DNA of 64,000 bases from Diphasiastrum complanatum (GCA_029204225.1 CM055115.1:8343558-8407557); one strand, 5' to 3'. Positions 53,010-64,000 are shown, counted from the first letter of the stretch. Numbers and translations: made by a program. Notes: a model not told the origin generated them from the letters alone.

Positions 53010-53347
53010 ACGGAACCAAAAAGGTGCAAAATCAGGGTTTGACAAAATCACAGAAAATTGAAAATCTCAAAATCTATATGCAAATCCACAAACTTGATAT
53101 GCAATCTCTTAGCCACCACTTAGGCTAATCCAATGATCCAAAAATCGGCCAAATCCAACATGTGAACTGAAAAATCGGAATTGATCAAGATTATACATCT
53201 ATATAGGGTTTTGATCTACAGAAAATCCAATCTACAAATGCAAGAAACTCAATTTTGGTATAGAATCCAATCTAGCATGCTCTAGCATTGATATCTTCTC
53301 CAAATCATTGATTGATATGATTGCCTTCTTCATAACCTGAAAAAAAA
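53010..53347 (-). mobile_element. Copia-2 family leader fragment
   Basis: It matches 7020-7343 (gggtttgacaaaatcaca, taagccaccacttaggct). It joins unit copy 2 at about 53000. No gag remains. Confidence 0.75.
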
Positions 53348-53359
53348 GCTTTGATACCA
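53348..53359 (-). other. Copia-2 family primer-binding site
   Basis: gctttgatacca, one mismatch from the 12-mer at 7344-7355, abutting tgtgaaagatttcag. Confidence 0.8.
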
Positions 53360-53665
53360 TGTGAAAGATTTCAGATCCATAAAGATCCTAATCCATAAAA
53401 TGATCTTGGGTTAGAAGAACAACATATCACCAATCTTGCCAATGTAAAAAACTCGGCATCTACACTAAGAATAGAATCCAAAATCTAATAGATCTTGATC
53501 AAACATGAATCAAAACATAAATAGAAGCTACTGTCCATAAAACAACAGTACCCTACTATATTTCGCACGTATAAACCTGAGAATAACAAATATTGATCAT
53601 TCTACACATAGAATTGCAAGATATCAAAAGTATAGTGCACCAATGGATAGTAGAACCCAAGAGAA
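53360..53665 (-). repeat. Copia-2 family LTR, truncated
   Basis: It follows the start of the Copia-2 LTR through gtagtgcaccaatggata and aacccaagagaaccat, then breaks off at 53665. The other half of the LTR is missing. Confidence 0.78.
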
Positions 53666-53848
53666 CCATTTCTACACAACAAGGCCTCACTCTTAATGGA
53701 GCAATCTCTATGCCACTTCAAGAGGATATTAGAAGAAGTGGATCATCCTCAAAAAGTACAGATGGAAGAGATTTGTGAAGTCAGAACAAAAGAAAACCAA
53801 CAACCAACATCGAATTCAGAACATTCATCATCTAAATCAAAACAATAG
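53666..53848 (+). pseudogene. Possible short coding relic
   Basis: A plus-strand frame reads MEQSLCHFKRILEEVDHPQK, VQMEEICEVRTKENQQP then stops near 53850. It could be part of a Copia polyprotein linker; the evidence is weak. Confidence 0.25.
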
Positions 53849-54330
53849 CTATTTTGAAAACACTATAAAGGGACTAGTCATCTCATCAAGGATCGTAGAA
53901 CACTCAAGTACAACAATGAGAAGAAGAAGCAGTTCCACCAACAAGCCAATGGTCCAACCACCAGTCAAACAACTCAATGGTGCACAATAAGACAGATTCA
54001 AGAACGCAGATAGCACTGTTAGTGTAACAAAGCACAGAACACAAAACATTAACAAAGTATCCCACATTTCCTTCGCTTTGGCAAGTGTGGCTAGATCAAG
54101 TGTCAAGCTGTCTTCAATGGACGAGGACAACACAACTATTGCCTTGTCATTCTTCTCTCTCCATTCGCGTAGCTCTTTGCCAGTGGTTGTGGGCATCTCT
54201 TCTATGCCATCAACCCAGGGCCATAGACCTTCTCCTTCCATCCTAGGAAGTTTGATCCTGACAAGTCAAAGATTGTGCAGATCTTTGATTGAATGCTGCT
54301 AGTGGATGCCATAGCCTGAAGGAATCAGAC
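53849..54330 (-). pseudogene. Copia-7 gag N-terminal part
   Basis: The minus strand begins ASTSSIQSKICTIFDLSGSN, FLGW, then in another frame RIKLPRMEGEGLWPWVDGIE, LREWREKNDKAIVVLSSSIE, LATLAKAKEMWDTL. This is a Copia gag start with a frameshift near 54245. After EMWDTL the reading is lost, so the element is truncated. Confidence 0.78.
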
Positions 54331-54356
54331 AGAGGCTTTGATAATCAGAAGTCGTG

Positions 54357-54368
54357 GCTCTAATTCCA
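54357..54368 (-). other. Copia-7 primer-binding site
   Basis: Minus-strand TGGAATTAGAGC, two mismatches from the initiator-Met site TGGTATCAGAGC, lying just upstream of the gag start. Confidence 0.6.
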
Positions 54369-54369
54369 C

Positions 54370-54956
54370 TGATGGAAAATAGTCGCGAAGCGAAATAAAA
54401 CATAGCAAATCGAAACAAAACGAAACAAAATGAAGCGAAATGCGATGAAAACCAGATAGATCCGACTTGGCAAGACTAGCTACTGCTACTGACTACGGTC
54501 TAATTTTCTTCCAAGCACCAGACTTCTGACAATCTGTTGTAAAAATTAAATTTGTAAACATCAAATAATATTGAAAAAACAGCAAAAGAAATTCATCTAC
54601 TACTAGCATGCATTCCAATATTGTAGATCATACACATCACAAAATTGAGCATTGAGAAAATCAATTCTATTATCCGAACTGAATTTCCAATATTTTTTTT
54701 GAGAGCTGTCTGCTTCCCAGATCAGCACATTGGAGCGAAGGAGATGTTCTCTCTCACGAAAAGTATGACTAGCTACTGATGTAAACTCACTCTGTGTCCA
54801 TGAGTATCTTCCTGATTGCCTACTTCTTGATGCATCTAGCAATACATATATTGAGAGTAACATTTCGGATTAGAGAGATTAAATGATCTACAACTAATCT
54901 TAGATTACAAGAGTGGTGGATTAGGCACGTCCTAATGCTCTTCTACTGACGTCATC
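54370..54956 (-). repeat. Copia-7 candidate 5' LTR
   Basis: It begins TGATGGAAAATAG next to the primer-binding site; the far end could be the gtcatca at 54951-54956, giving TGATG...CATCA ends. This end overlaps the left border of unit copy 3, so the boundary is uncertain. An 86-codon minus-strand frame inside has no motifs. Confidence 0.45.
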
Positions 54957-55779
54957 ATATCAGATCAAAAAGCTGTACTATATGGTACTTGTTTGATCTC
55001 CCTGGTCCTTTGGAGCACAAAGAGTTTCGTGTCGTGTCGTGTCGTTTGACCTTCTCCTATTGCTCATGCATTAGCTGCCTTCTGCCCGTTGGACAGTGCC
55101 TTCACGCTGTAGGCCTTTCGCCTTTAGATTCAAGAACAATTTTGCGACATTAAGAGCAGTGTCGCTTTTTCAAAAACACCTTCATTTTTTCAAGGGCACC
55201 TTCGCTTTTATCCGGAAGGCATTTGGCGACAATGCCGCTTTTTCTCGAAGGGCAAAAAAGCTGACTTTAGGGCATAAACTAGTTCGAAGGAAAATCTCGC
55301 TTTTCTAAGGGCGAGTGTCATTTTTCTAAGGGTCTAAAAACCTTTCTAAGCCATTTTAGTGATAGTGTGACCTTTTTCGCAAAAATGCAAAAAATGCAAT
55401 AGTGTCAGGAAAAGTTCTCAGAGTTATTTTCTAAGTGTTTTAGACCTAGGGGTGAATTTTTCCTTATGACTCAAAAATGTAAACTGTGCGACGAAACAGT
55501 TCAAAAATATGGACTGTGCGAAACATAGTTCAAAATGCACAGAATGAAAATATTGAAGATTAATCCAAACTCCCGCGATGTCACACTAACAAAATTCACA
55601 ATTCACAAGTCCAAAAGAATGTGTTTTGGAAGTATTGTTTTTAGTTGCAAAATGAGTGGATAATTTGGTATACACAAAAATATTACCAATGCACTGCACA
55701 AAATCAGATAAGTTCAAATACACATTTCTACAAGTTTTTAATAGTCGAATAAATGTCTCATCTCGTAGAAAGCATAGCA

Positions 55780-56110
55780 GGTATTCTCACCAAACCATTG
55801 AGCAAAAGTTCCTTCAACAAGCATAGAGCCAACCTTCTGGCATTCAAAAATCATTAAAAATATAGTATACAAACATTTCCCAAAAACATCGTCTTCAAAG
55901 ACATCTTTCTCTGTGAAAATTTTTCATCAATTCATGAACATGTGCTAAAACTCGTTGCTCATTAGTTGTCGGCCACATATACCCAACAATAATAGCTAAT
56001 ACCATTGCTTCTTCCCTAGATAGTAGTCTCCCTTTGCTTTACCATTTTTCCAATTTCAAGAGTTGCAGTTCTTGAAAAATTGATCTGATTTCGATCAAAC
56101 TTTTTTCACT
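55780..56110 (-). pseudogene. Unit copy 3, conserved C-terminal block
   Basis: SLIEIRSIFQELQLLKLEKW, TAA (56039-56041), SKGRLLSREEAMVLAIIVGY, MWPTTNEQQVLAHVHELMKN, and further down CQKVGSMLVEGTFAQWFGEN, TCYAFYE, absent from copy 1 by deletion. The TAA is shared with copy 1. Unassigned family. Confidence 0.42.
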
Positions 56111-56229
56111 CTTCTTTCTACAAACAGGGGATGTCAATCCATGATGTCATGGTGTTTTTATGATTGGCCATAAATACCTATACATTACATGACTCTCTGA
56201 TATTGGTGCCTGACAAATACGATGTGATA

Positions 56230-56790
56230 CTATATAAGATCAAATGTCCTTTTGCATTTTTGTTGCATCTAGTAATGGCCAAAGCTCTTGCAACAAAAAG
56301 TCTTCACCACTTTGGCCATCCCAACCAGCAGATACAAATGGAAAAACACAATTTCCTACATGATTCTGATGCGAGCTTTGTAAGGTGAATTGTCAAAGAG
56401 GATTGTGTTTTGATCGTGTAATTTTTTGAAGTGTTTCCAAACACTAACCAAAGGCTTGAAGCTTGCACAAACATGCTTGTTATTAGGTCTCATCAGACCA
56501 GTCTGGTAGCAATTTTCTTGAGACCAGAGCATAAACAATGGTAGCTTGCAACCAAATTTTCTCTCGATGTAGCTATAAGACTTCAGGATATTTCTAAATA
56601 ACATGGTTGACCATATTCCAACCCTGCAAGTTGATGTTAGCTTTGCCGAGAACTCTAAGCATCCAAGTCGAAGTTGCAACCATTTTCCCTCGTGATAATC
56701 AACATTTGACAGAGGAGGCTTTCTATCCCAACGTTTAATTAATACTCCATTCAAATCCAATATAACATATAAAGGTCCAATTTGTGGATC
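56230..56790 (-). pseudogene. FCP1/NIF-type HAD-like domain, copy 3
   Basis: ILDLNGVLIKRWDRKPP, LGCLEFSAKLTSTCRVGIWS, KPLVSVWKHFKKLHDQNTIL, FDNSPYKA, then a frameshift different in length from that of copy 1, then HVGNCVFPFVFAGWDG and LLQELWPLLDATK. The Asp preceding NS of DNSPYK is kept, but the usual DDS reads DNS. The order of motifs and their spacing fit FCP1/SCP proteins. Confidence 0.74.
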
Positions 56791-56987
56791 AACACGAAAG
56801 AATACCTAGATTGACACAATTCACTCAATGTGTAAAAGCACAGTGTATGAAAATCAAATAAACAGATATGTCTATTGAAGAAAAAATGTAGCTTAAGAGA
56901 GAGACAAACAAACAATTGTATCTATTCAAGCAAATAGTTTTCAACATCCATAAAAACAAGTCAACGAGAGCAATTAATAACCAAAGC

Positions 56988-57218
56988 TTAAGCAAGGCTT
57001 TCAATATATAGTTTGCTTCCATTAATTCTCGGCAAGTTTGAAACGCTTGAGTTGCACTCCTCATTATGTGTGATATTCAAATCTTCCTCATGTCCTAGTC
57101 TTATTATATTGATAGAGGACGATTGATCCAATGCCAAAATTTCTTTTTCATTACCAACATACGAATCATCGTGACAATGCTTGCTTGAATGTTCTGTCCA
57201 TACACACATTGTGCTCAA
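56988..57218 (-). pseudogene. Unit copy 3, Ser/acid-rich block
   Basis: EHSSKHCHDDSYVGNEKEIL, ALDQSSSINIIRLGHEEDLN, ITHNEECNSSVSNLPRINGS, ends KLYIESLA and stop. The fullest version of this block. Not recognised; it could be the N-terminal linker of the FCP1-like protein. Confidence 0.4.
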
Positions 57219-57930
57219 CTCAAATTTCTAATTGTTCAAAAAAAAAACTCAATGCACTCCTCAAAATCTTATGAAAAAGTCGTCAAGCTTGTACTTCAAA
57301 TGTGGCATTATTGGCATAAAAAAAACATGCATTGTATGTATATTCAAGTGGTATTTTCTTAATATATGCACATATACAATTTTGTTTTTAATTGCAATGT
57401 ATAACTATCGATTGAATCAAATCTACAGATTATAAGCATGACAATACATTGCTCTATCTTTGTGTCTCTTCCTATAAAACATATCCACTCCATCTTTCTC
57501 TCTCTCTCTCTCTCTCGCAATTATTTTTCTATTACAATGTGTGCTAAAAAAAACTTGCAATTATGCTATATCAATAATTTATTGTTCTAAAATGTGAAAT
57601 GTTACTATTAGAAAATTGAAATTTGTTCACAACCAAGACTTGTGAAAGTACTAAAATGCCAAACAACCATGATTCAAAAGTCGCATAAAAACATCAACGG
57701 CTTCTTCATAAAATAAAACCCAACAACAGTATATTTAAAATAGCAACGACTTGAATAGATGACATTATGTACAAAAGAATAAACTAGAAATGCAAATAAA
57801 AATATTGTATCATAGTTACAGCCTCTACATTATAATTGTAGCATAACGACCTAATATACTTTCTTGAGGCTCTTCATTTTTGTCAAGGTCTTGCTCTCTG
57901 TCCGTAATTGGATCAACTGAATTAATTTGC

Positions 57931-58122
57931 TTATCGTGGACCACGACCAACTTCATGAAAAACATCTTGTATACCAGTATTAACAACAACTTCTTCATTG
58001 TCCGAATAAATTGAAAATAGACCTTTTGGTTGACTAATAGAAGACAACTGAGATTGCAAATTTGGAATCATGTCCACCAGAGATGGTCCCATGGAAGACA
58101 AGCTTAAGCACCATCTTTGCAC
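57931..58122 (-). pseudogene. Unit copy 3, acidic-tail block
   Basis: Same as in copy 2, with GPSLVDMIPNLQSQLSSISQ. Unassigned. Confidence 0.4.
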
Positions 58123-58379
58123 AACTCAGCTATGGTCTCTCACCTCACTATAAAAGGATCACGAAAATTCATATATGAGCGGGTGAGTCAACCAAAGATA
58201 TGACATGTCGTCGCTTGGTAACGCATGCTTGGCCCAGTAGCCCACTGGTGTAAGCATCAACCACCACTTCAGAGTTTCCTACAAGTTCATACAAATTGTG
58301 AGATATCTATATGGCATATCACAATTGGTTCACAACAAGTAGTATACAAATAATGTCTGAGAAAAAAACAAACGAGAAG

Positions 58380-59235
58380 TTAAAACTTACTAGTTAACCA
58401 TGTTATCAGCTTCTCATAAACCAGAGTGATTTCGAATTGGCATAAAGTGGACCTCCCACCATGCCGACAGATTCAAATTTTGGTTTTTCCATTAAGAAAC
58501 GATGTCGCAACATTTTCTATACATTTTTTGAATCATCCTCATCGTCATCAATGGATGCATGGCCTACAAAATTTATCGAAATCACAAATCAAAACCCTTC
58601 TGATGCAATTCTTGAAAGGTAAATACCGTCTTAGTAGTAGTTGAAACGAAACACGTCACCATAAAATCTTGGCTTGTTTCCAAAACATCACAAGCCATAT
58701 GATTCAAATATGTATATGTACCAATTTCAACATGAATATTTAATGACAAAGAGTTTAATGCTTGCAAATAGGCATACCAGCATTGTGTTGTATGGATGAA
58801 TCCACCAGATAAAATCTTTCCATTGTAGTTGATTCAACATCTGTATGAAAAAATTTCAAAAATAATTTATGTGGCCAACAGTCATTCAAATCATGCAATA
58901 CATCAACAACTTATTTTCCTTTTGATATCTCCAATATGTCCATCTTCAAAACACTGAAACCTATTGCCCATGCACGATATCACCCATGGCTCCAAATGAT
59001 TACTTGCTACCTTATGTTCGATCAAATCATATTTTGATTTAAAATATGAGTGAACAAATCCAGGCAGGTCAGTTGTTTTAACAGCCTCTTGGAGGCTGCC
59101 TGACACCAAGATGGAGAACCCTACACATATCATCAATAAAGTTATTGGAGATTTGATATCTCTTGAATGCATCTAATTGTGATAAACTAACTCCATATTG
59201 TGTTTCCCATGTTTCATCTATTTTTTGTTAGATCA
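58380..59235 (-). pseudogene. Unit copy 3, unidentified coding blocks
   Basis: The longest open piece (59172-58903) reads LQEAVKTTDLPGFVHSYFKS, KYDLIEHKVASNHLEPWVIS, CMGNRFQCFEDGHIGDIKRK. LNSLSLNIHVEIGTYTYLNH follows in another frame. No family recognised. Confidence 0.45.
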
Positions 59236-59240
59236 CAATA

Positions 59241-59563
59241 TTATTTTAAAGATGTAACATTATCAAAAAAATCAAAGGAGTATTTTCTGTCGAACACAAT
59301 GGTCCCATTCAGCAGCTTATCAAAAATAATTTCAACCTCAATCTTGAATAACCCTTGCAAAGGGTGCACAAAATATGGTGTTATTGATTTCAAATCATTC
59401 TTTGTGTTGGGCTTTAGTTCACCTTTTAATTCAGCAAAGAACCATCCACCCACTTTCTCAATTTCATCCATTTCTTTCATACATTATCAGAAGAAAACAA
59501 CACACAATAAGATTCCTTTGGCTCTTTCCGTCACATCATGTCTTCCAACATTGATTTGTAAGC
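59241..59563 (-). pseudogene. Unit copy 3, second exon region
   Basis: KEMDEIEKVGGWFFAELKGE, LKPNTKNDLKSITPYFVHPL, QGLFKIEVEIIFDKLLNGTI, with AYKSMLEDMM upstream at the acceptor. Confidence 0.5.
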
Positions 59564-59679
59564 CTAAAATACAAATAATTATGTGCAATTAGATCAATCA
59601 TAGTTGTGCATAAAGCTAAGCAACAATAAATATAACAACACAATAAGCTTAAACTGAGCCTCTATATAAAAACATGTAC
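59564..59679 (-). other. Unit copy 3, 116-bp intron
   Basis: GTACAT ... TTTTAG, same position and length as in copies 1 and 2. Confidence 0.65.
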
Positions 59680-60429
59680 CTTCCACTTTTCGCATGTTCG
59701 CCCACCTCCAATCGGTCGTTCAATGTGTCCCCAAAATTCCCACTGCATTCGAGTTTGATGGAGTAATTCAGGAAAAGAAGTTTTTCGCTTGTATTCATCA
59801 TTCAACTCCTTTAATGCTCTGGGTATCTGAACGCATTCCACAGGAGTCACCTTATGACTCAGAATGCGTGCACTACGTTTGTAGTATTGTTGCCGCAAAT
59901 TTCCACAATCTGGAAACTTTTGTGCATCCAAAACTCTCAACGAATTTTTTGCCGCTTGTATTGTATGTTGTCCATCCACAACATAAAATTTTATCTGTAC
60001 TGCCTTGTCCTTTAAAATTTTGCTGTCGAACACCTCTACAGACTCCCCAGTTTTTGAATAAAATGGGATCACATCTACTGGGGGCAACTTCACCCCAATA
60101 GTGTTAAACAACAATCTCTGCAACACATCACAATAATCTCCATTGAAAGGCCTACAGTTATATTGCACTGGGAGAAGCTCACACTTGGTTACATCAATTT
60201 GAATCTTAGTTTGTATACCCAGAGGATACAACTTCTTAAAGGCATCCAATCTCATTTTTGTTTTTGCAAGTGCATCTTCATCGCATGATTTTGAGGCCTT
60301 TGATTTTTTTGAGACAACTTAAATCAAAACATCCTTCTTTTCTTTGACACCCTTTTTCCTGCTCTCTTGCTCTTTTTGTGAAGGTGGTTGAAAACGAATT
60401 GCGTCCACTATTGTAACCATTAAAGTCAT
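59680..60429 (-). pseudogene. ParB/sulfiredoxin-like ORF, copy 3 (longest open)
   Basis: Open for 197 codons from MRLDAFKKLYPLGIQTKIQI (60255) through the whole ParB-like domain (CELLPVQYNCRPFNGDYCDV, VDVIPFYSKTGESVEVFD, VVDGQHTIQAAKNSLRVLD), ALKELNDEYKRKTSFPELLH and GGGRTCEKWK into the intron. Upstream of 60255 a TAA replaces the Glu codon in VLIEVVSKK, and a 9-base in-frame deletion lies near 60396. The domain itself has no lesion. The fold assignment is from motif spacing only. Confidence 0.62.
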
Positions 60430-61080
60430 ATTTGCAGGTGATTCATGGTGATTATGTCTCTCCGTAGCACTTGTCCCTTCCACTTCTTTAATTCATTGTC
60501 TGGACTTTTTTTTTGGAACATTTCTTTCCGACCCAAGAAAACTAGGATAATTTTGAATTTTGCTTTTGGCCCTTCAAAAGCCTTCAAGTATCTCCTTGTG
60601 TGAATAGCCAATTCGATCCGTAGCAAGAGTTCAGATTTTTCTAAACGCTTGCTACCATCAGCGCGACACCATAATCAACGATACTAGCATAGATCTCAAA
60701 ATATTTCTCATTATTTTTAGTAAATATTTTAAAAAATGCAAAACCACAATTATCAAATTCCTCTTGAATATCCACCACACATCCACAACTCGTAGTGTTT
60801 CCTGTATCAATCCAAAGCACAAAGAAAAATATGTCTAATTTAGAACCATTCTCAAAAATCTCAAAGTACCACTTATACTTATTGTCAAACTAAATTCTCG
60901 ATGTCACTCATACTTGTTGTCAATCTTTACTAAATTCTCGATGTCACTCATAAGGGGAACAATTATTCCTGCAAATGATCCATCACTGTAAAAATAGTAG
61001 TGTTAGAACTTCTTTCTGTTAAAGCTTCTGAAAATACGAAACAATAACTTCAACATTTTACTTACCAATAAACAATTTAT
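60430..61080. other. Unit copy 3, upstream region
   Basis: Conserved upstream frame with the shared TGA, a short deletion near 60603 relative to the other copies, then non-coding sequence with the doubled tctcgatgtcactcat phrase. Confidence 0.45.
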
Positions 61081-61084
61081 AACT

Positions 61085-62352
61085 AGAGCATTGCTCAACT
61101 TTCATGTCAATGTTGGAACACAATTGGAAAAATTTTGTGCTACATTGAACATCAACAACATAATTTGTTGGCTAACTCGAGCAGTGCTCGAGTTAGAGGT
61201 AGAAGCAGATTGCCCACCATGTCGAAGTCGGACACTACTGGAAATGAAGACAAGATTGACCCCCTCTTCCGCTCTCAGAATACGAAACCAATAAAGTTCA
61301 GTATTTTTATTTACCAATAAACAGTTTCTAGCTCGAGCATTGCTCGAGTTACATGTCAAATATGGAACACATTTGACGGATGGACAAATTTTGTGTTACA
61401 TTGAACATCAACAACATAATATGTTGGCTATCTCGAGCCATGCTCGAGTTAGAGGGGAAAGCTAATTGAATCCACTTTCATAAAAGTGCAAATCCATAGG
61501 TTTTCCATAGTGGTGAGTTCCAAAAAAAAATTCGAAAAAATTGCCTAACTCGAGTAGTGCTTGAGTTAGAAGTAGAAGCTAGTTTCCGGCCATTTCAAAG
61601 TCGGATCAAAATTGGTGCCTGGACAGATCTTGTGACACATTCAATTTCAATAACATAATTTGGGCTAACTCGAGCAGTGCTAGAACATCATTGTAAAAAT
61701 AAGACTGTTAGAACTTCTGTTAAAGCTTCTCAAAATACAAAACCAATAAACTTCAATATTTTTACTTACCTAAAAAGAGTTTATAACTTGAGCATTGCTC
61801 AAGTTACATGCCAAAGTTGGAACACAATTGTTGGATGGAGAAATTTGTGCTACATTGAACATCAACATAATCTCCTGGTTAACTTGAGCAGTGCTCACTG
61901 GTTAGAGGTAGAAGGTGATTGCATATACTTTGATAAAAGTGCAAAAAAGTAATTTTACCATATTAGTGAATTCAGAAAAAAAAACTTCCTAAATTGGTGT
62001 CTTAACTCGAGCAGTGCTCGAGCTAGAAGTAGAAGCTGGTTGCCCACCATGTCAAAGTCAAACACTCTTGGAAAGAAAGACAAGATTGACCATCTCTTCC
62101 GCTCTCAAAATACGAAACCAATAAAGTTTAGCATCTTCACTTATCAATTAACAGTTTCTAAGTCGAGCATTGCTCGAGTTACATGTCAAAGTTGGAATTT
62201 CAAATCAAGACAGGAACCCATAAATTTGTATCATTATAAAACTCTTGCAACTTGAGTTAGTGCTCAAGTTCTAAAATGACTAGACTGTAGTACAAGCGTT
62301 CATATAGAGAGGGCAGAAGAAATGGCTAGAACTCGAGCACTGCTTGAGTAGG
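61085..62352. repeat. Palindrome array, copy 3 (about 12 sites)
   Basis: Sites at about 61085, 61172, 61330, 61430, 61545, 61663, 61784, 61881, 62004, 62161, 62250 and 62328. The site at 61172-61196 is perfect (12-bp arms, one central base). The last one lies beyond the border shared with copy 1. Confidence 0.88.
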
Positions 62353-63270
62353 CTGGATCTAATTTTTTTTAAGACTATAGTAAAGGTGTCCAAAAAAAAA
62401 GTATGCAATTTTTCCCCCAATTTTTCCCCCAATGTTCTAATGACAACTTATTGACATGATAAAGAAATCCTTCATTCGAATTTCTCATGAGTCATGACCA
62501 TTAGTATTTCTGACTTTGTGTATTTCAAACCTAGTACTTTTGGGACTACATTAGGTAGTTTCATTGATTAGGGTTTAAAAGATATATTTTTTTTTAAGGA
62601 AACAAAAAAAATTATTTAATAACACAACAATCTTTGTTCAAACTCCAAAAATTCAAGACTAGAGCAAATTTGATCACACAAAGAGTTGTTCATTTAAAGG
62701 CTAGTAGTTTGGTAATGGAACAACATCCTATTAGTAAATACAAGGAGTCTATACACCACATTAGATTAGAGCAAAAATACAAAATCGGCTATGGCTACAA
62801 TATGTCAAGTATCACCAAAAACGTTCAAGACAAACATTTTAAACAAATTGTTTAATATATTTGATGACATTAGTCATCAGATATGTTACTAGTAATACAT
62901 GAGACTTCATATATTGTCTCATAACACACACATGACTTCATAATTAATATGTGAAATATAGAAGAGCTCAAACATATGTGAGACATTTCAAATAATTATC
63001 AAAGGAAACTAGAATCATAGATATCAATGCTCACATATATATTCCCAAATGCATTTTTGTGTTTCCAAAACAAAATTGCATTGCAAAAGCTGTAAAAACA
63101 CATGGCAAAATTATGTCTTATTTATGTTTTAATTAAGAAATGACTGGGTATAAGACTTCTATGCCAAACTCTCACCTTGACTAAATTTGAATTTTGGTTC
63201 TCCCAATTTTAGACTACTAGAGACTAGAAACTAGTGACTTGCAAATTTTTTGAAACGTGGCTCTTGGAAG
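62353..63270. other. Stretch without recognised gene
   Basis: AT-rich flank of unit copy 3. A 73-codon plus-strand frame (62634-62855) has no motif. Confidence 0.45.
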
Positions 63271-63274
63271 AGCT

Positions 63275-63345
63275 TAGATTAGACTAGAGATTAGCAATCT
63301 AGAGAGCAGAGATTATACTAGAGATTAGTAATCTAGTTGAATTTC
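63275..63345. repeat. Short inverted/direct repeats agattagtaatct
   Basis: ctagagattagcaatctagag and ctagagattagtaatctag lie 30 bp apart; each is itself a near-palindrome. Confidence 0.65.
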
Positions 63346-63384
63346 CCTCCAGGTTTTCACTAGCAAAGATTTGAGAATACGATT

Positions 63385-63590
63385 AGAGATTACGCTGCTC
63401 AGACAAGATTAGCAATAACAGATTACACAGGAACAACAAAAGCGACAAAATCATACAGGCACACAATCAGAGATTACGCTTCTAAGTCAGCATTAGCATT
63501 TACAATTCATTTAGGAAAAATGAAGCGACAAGTTCATATAGTCCATGCAGGTACAACGAAAGTGACAAGATCATACAGGTACAATAGTAG
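63385..63590. repeat. Tandem repeat, two units of about 95 bp
   Basis: Each unit has agagattacgct-ct-ag-c, a-attagca-t-aca, gcgacaa-atcataca and ggtacaac/ggcacac stretches. Both units are diverged. Confidence 0.55.
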
Positions 63591-63714
63591 TGGCAATAGT
63601 AAGGTAGGCACATTTCCAAAGACTCCATACTCTTGCAAGCATTGTCAAAATCGCCATTCAATCGCAATGTGTCTAAATGATCTCTTAGAAAACCTCTACC
63701 CCTTTGAATATTAG
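63520..63714 (+). CDS. Unrecognised 64-codon ORF with Cys/His cluster
   Basis: It starts at ATG 63520 and ends at 63714. Contains YSCKHCQNRHSIAMC, a CX2CX3HX4C arrangement one residue short of a retroviral-type zinc knuckle. It overlaps the tandem repeat at its start. It may be a worn knuckle from a gag or chance. Confidence 0.2.
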   Translation: MKRQVHIVHAGTTKVTRSYRYNSSGNSKVGTFPKTPYSCKHCQNRHSIAMCLNDLLENLYPFEY

Positions 63715-63852
63715 CGCATTGCTATATTGTATTCCTTGAAAACAATGTAGTCATAAATTAAATGTTTCACGAGTAGATATCCAAGGCGTTGAGGAATATC
63801 GCCTTGCTAGAGTTCACAATGCTAGAGAAATATCTGCAATATTCTGAAAACT

Positions 63853-63989
<137 letters not shown>

Positions 63990-64000
63990 TGTCAGGCTTG

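Larger units (their letters stand above)
54952..62286 (-). mobile_element. Triplicated unit, copy 3 (most complete)
   Basis: Same borders as copy 1 (tcatcatatca ... gactagact). It has the 58-bp stretch near 55790 and the 85-bp stretch near 57960 that copy 1 lacks, so it is the best reference for the unit. It carries the same coding blocks, intron and array, plus one further palindrome just outside the shared border (62326-62352), suggesting the true unit may extend a little further. Confidence 0.82.

Overview
The window is nuclear DNA of a land plant and consists almost entirely of decayed transposable elements. The evidence is Ty1/Copia and Ty3/Gypsy polyprotein pieces, CACTA (En/Spm) TNP2 transposase exons with GT-AG introns, primer-binding sites matching plant initiator-Met and Asp tRNAs, long (GA)n tracts and AT-rich spacers. 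A DUF7869-type element gene points, weakly, to a seed-free plant such as a fern; that is inference. I see no intact host gene, tRNA, rRNA, organelle DNA or CRISPR array.

Layout. 1-4.4 kb: nearly full-length but dead Copia element (Copia-1, minus strand). 4.4-8.1 kb: DUF7869 pseudogene split by a 2.8-kb non-autonomous Copia element (Copia-2, 5200-8002) with both LTRs, a PBS, a polypurine tract and a 5-bp target-site duplication. 8.7-19.2 kb: three broken copies of another Copia family (Copia-3A and 3C minus, 3B plus), joined to Gypsy pieces and separated by about 3 kb of non-coding DNA. 19.2-24.5 kb: CACTA transposase gene on the minus strand, with an opposite-strand transposase-associated exon beside it. 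24.5-27.7 kb: LTR remnants, an A-rich repeat and a regularly spaced array of GGATAATCC palindromes.

27.8-62.3 kb is dominated by a unit of about 7.2 kb present three times in the same orientation (27773-34954; 47277-52998, truncated on both sides; 54952-62286). Each copy carries, on the minus strand, an eroded ORF with a ParB/sulfiredoxin-like (DGQH) domain, a 116-bp intron at a conserved position, further unidentified coding blocks and, in its 3' half, an FCP1/NIF-type HAD-like domain. About 0.6 kb upstream of the ParB-like ORF lies a 1.2-kb array of 10-12 near-perfect palindromes built on CTAACTCGAGCA-N-TGCTCGAGTTAG. All copies have stops or frameshifts, mostly at different places. This unit is the best candidate for something undescribed.

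Between the copies lie tandem repeats with CT/CA microsatellites, a 27-bp-arm hairpin (37.3 kb), Copia gag/protease (37.7-39.1 kb), degenerate Copia integrase (41.2-41.7 kb), a second CACTA remnant (42.4-43.2 kb), a Copia-2-family LTR (44.7-45.4 kb), a Gypsy primer-binding site (46.0 kb) and two more Copia pieces (53.0-55.0 kb). The window ends in non-coding DNA and a 130-bp (GA)n tract. All reading was by eye; family names rest on motif recognition, and end coordinates are usually good to some tens of bases.
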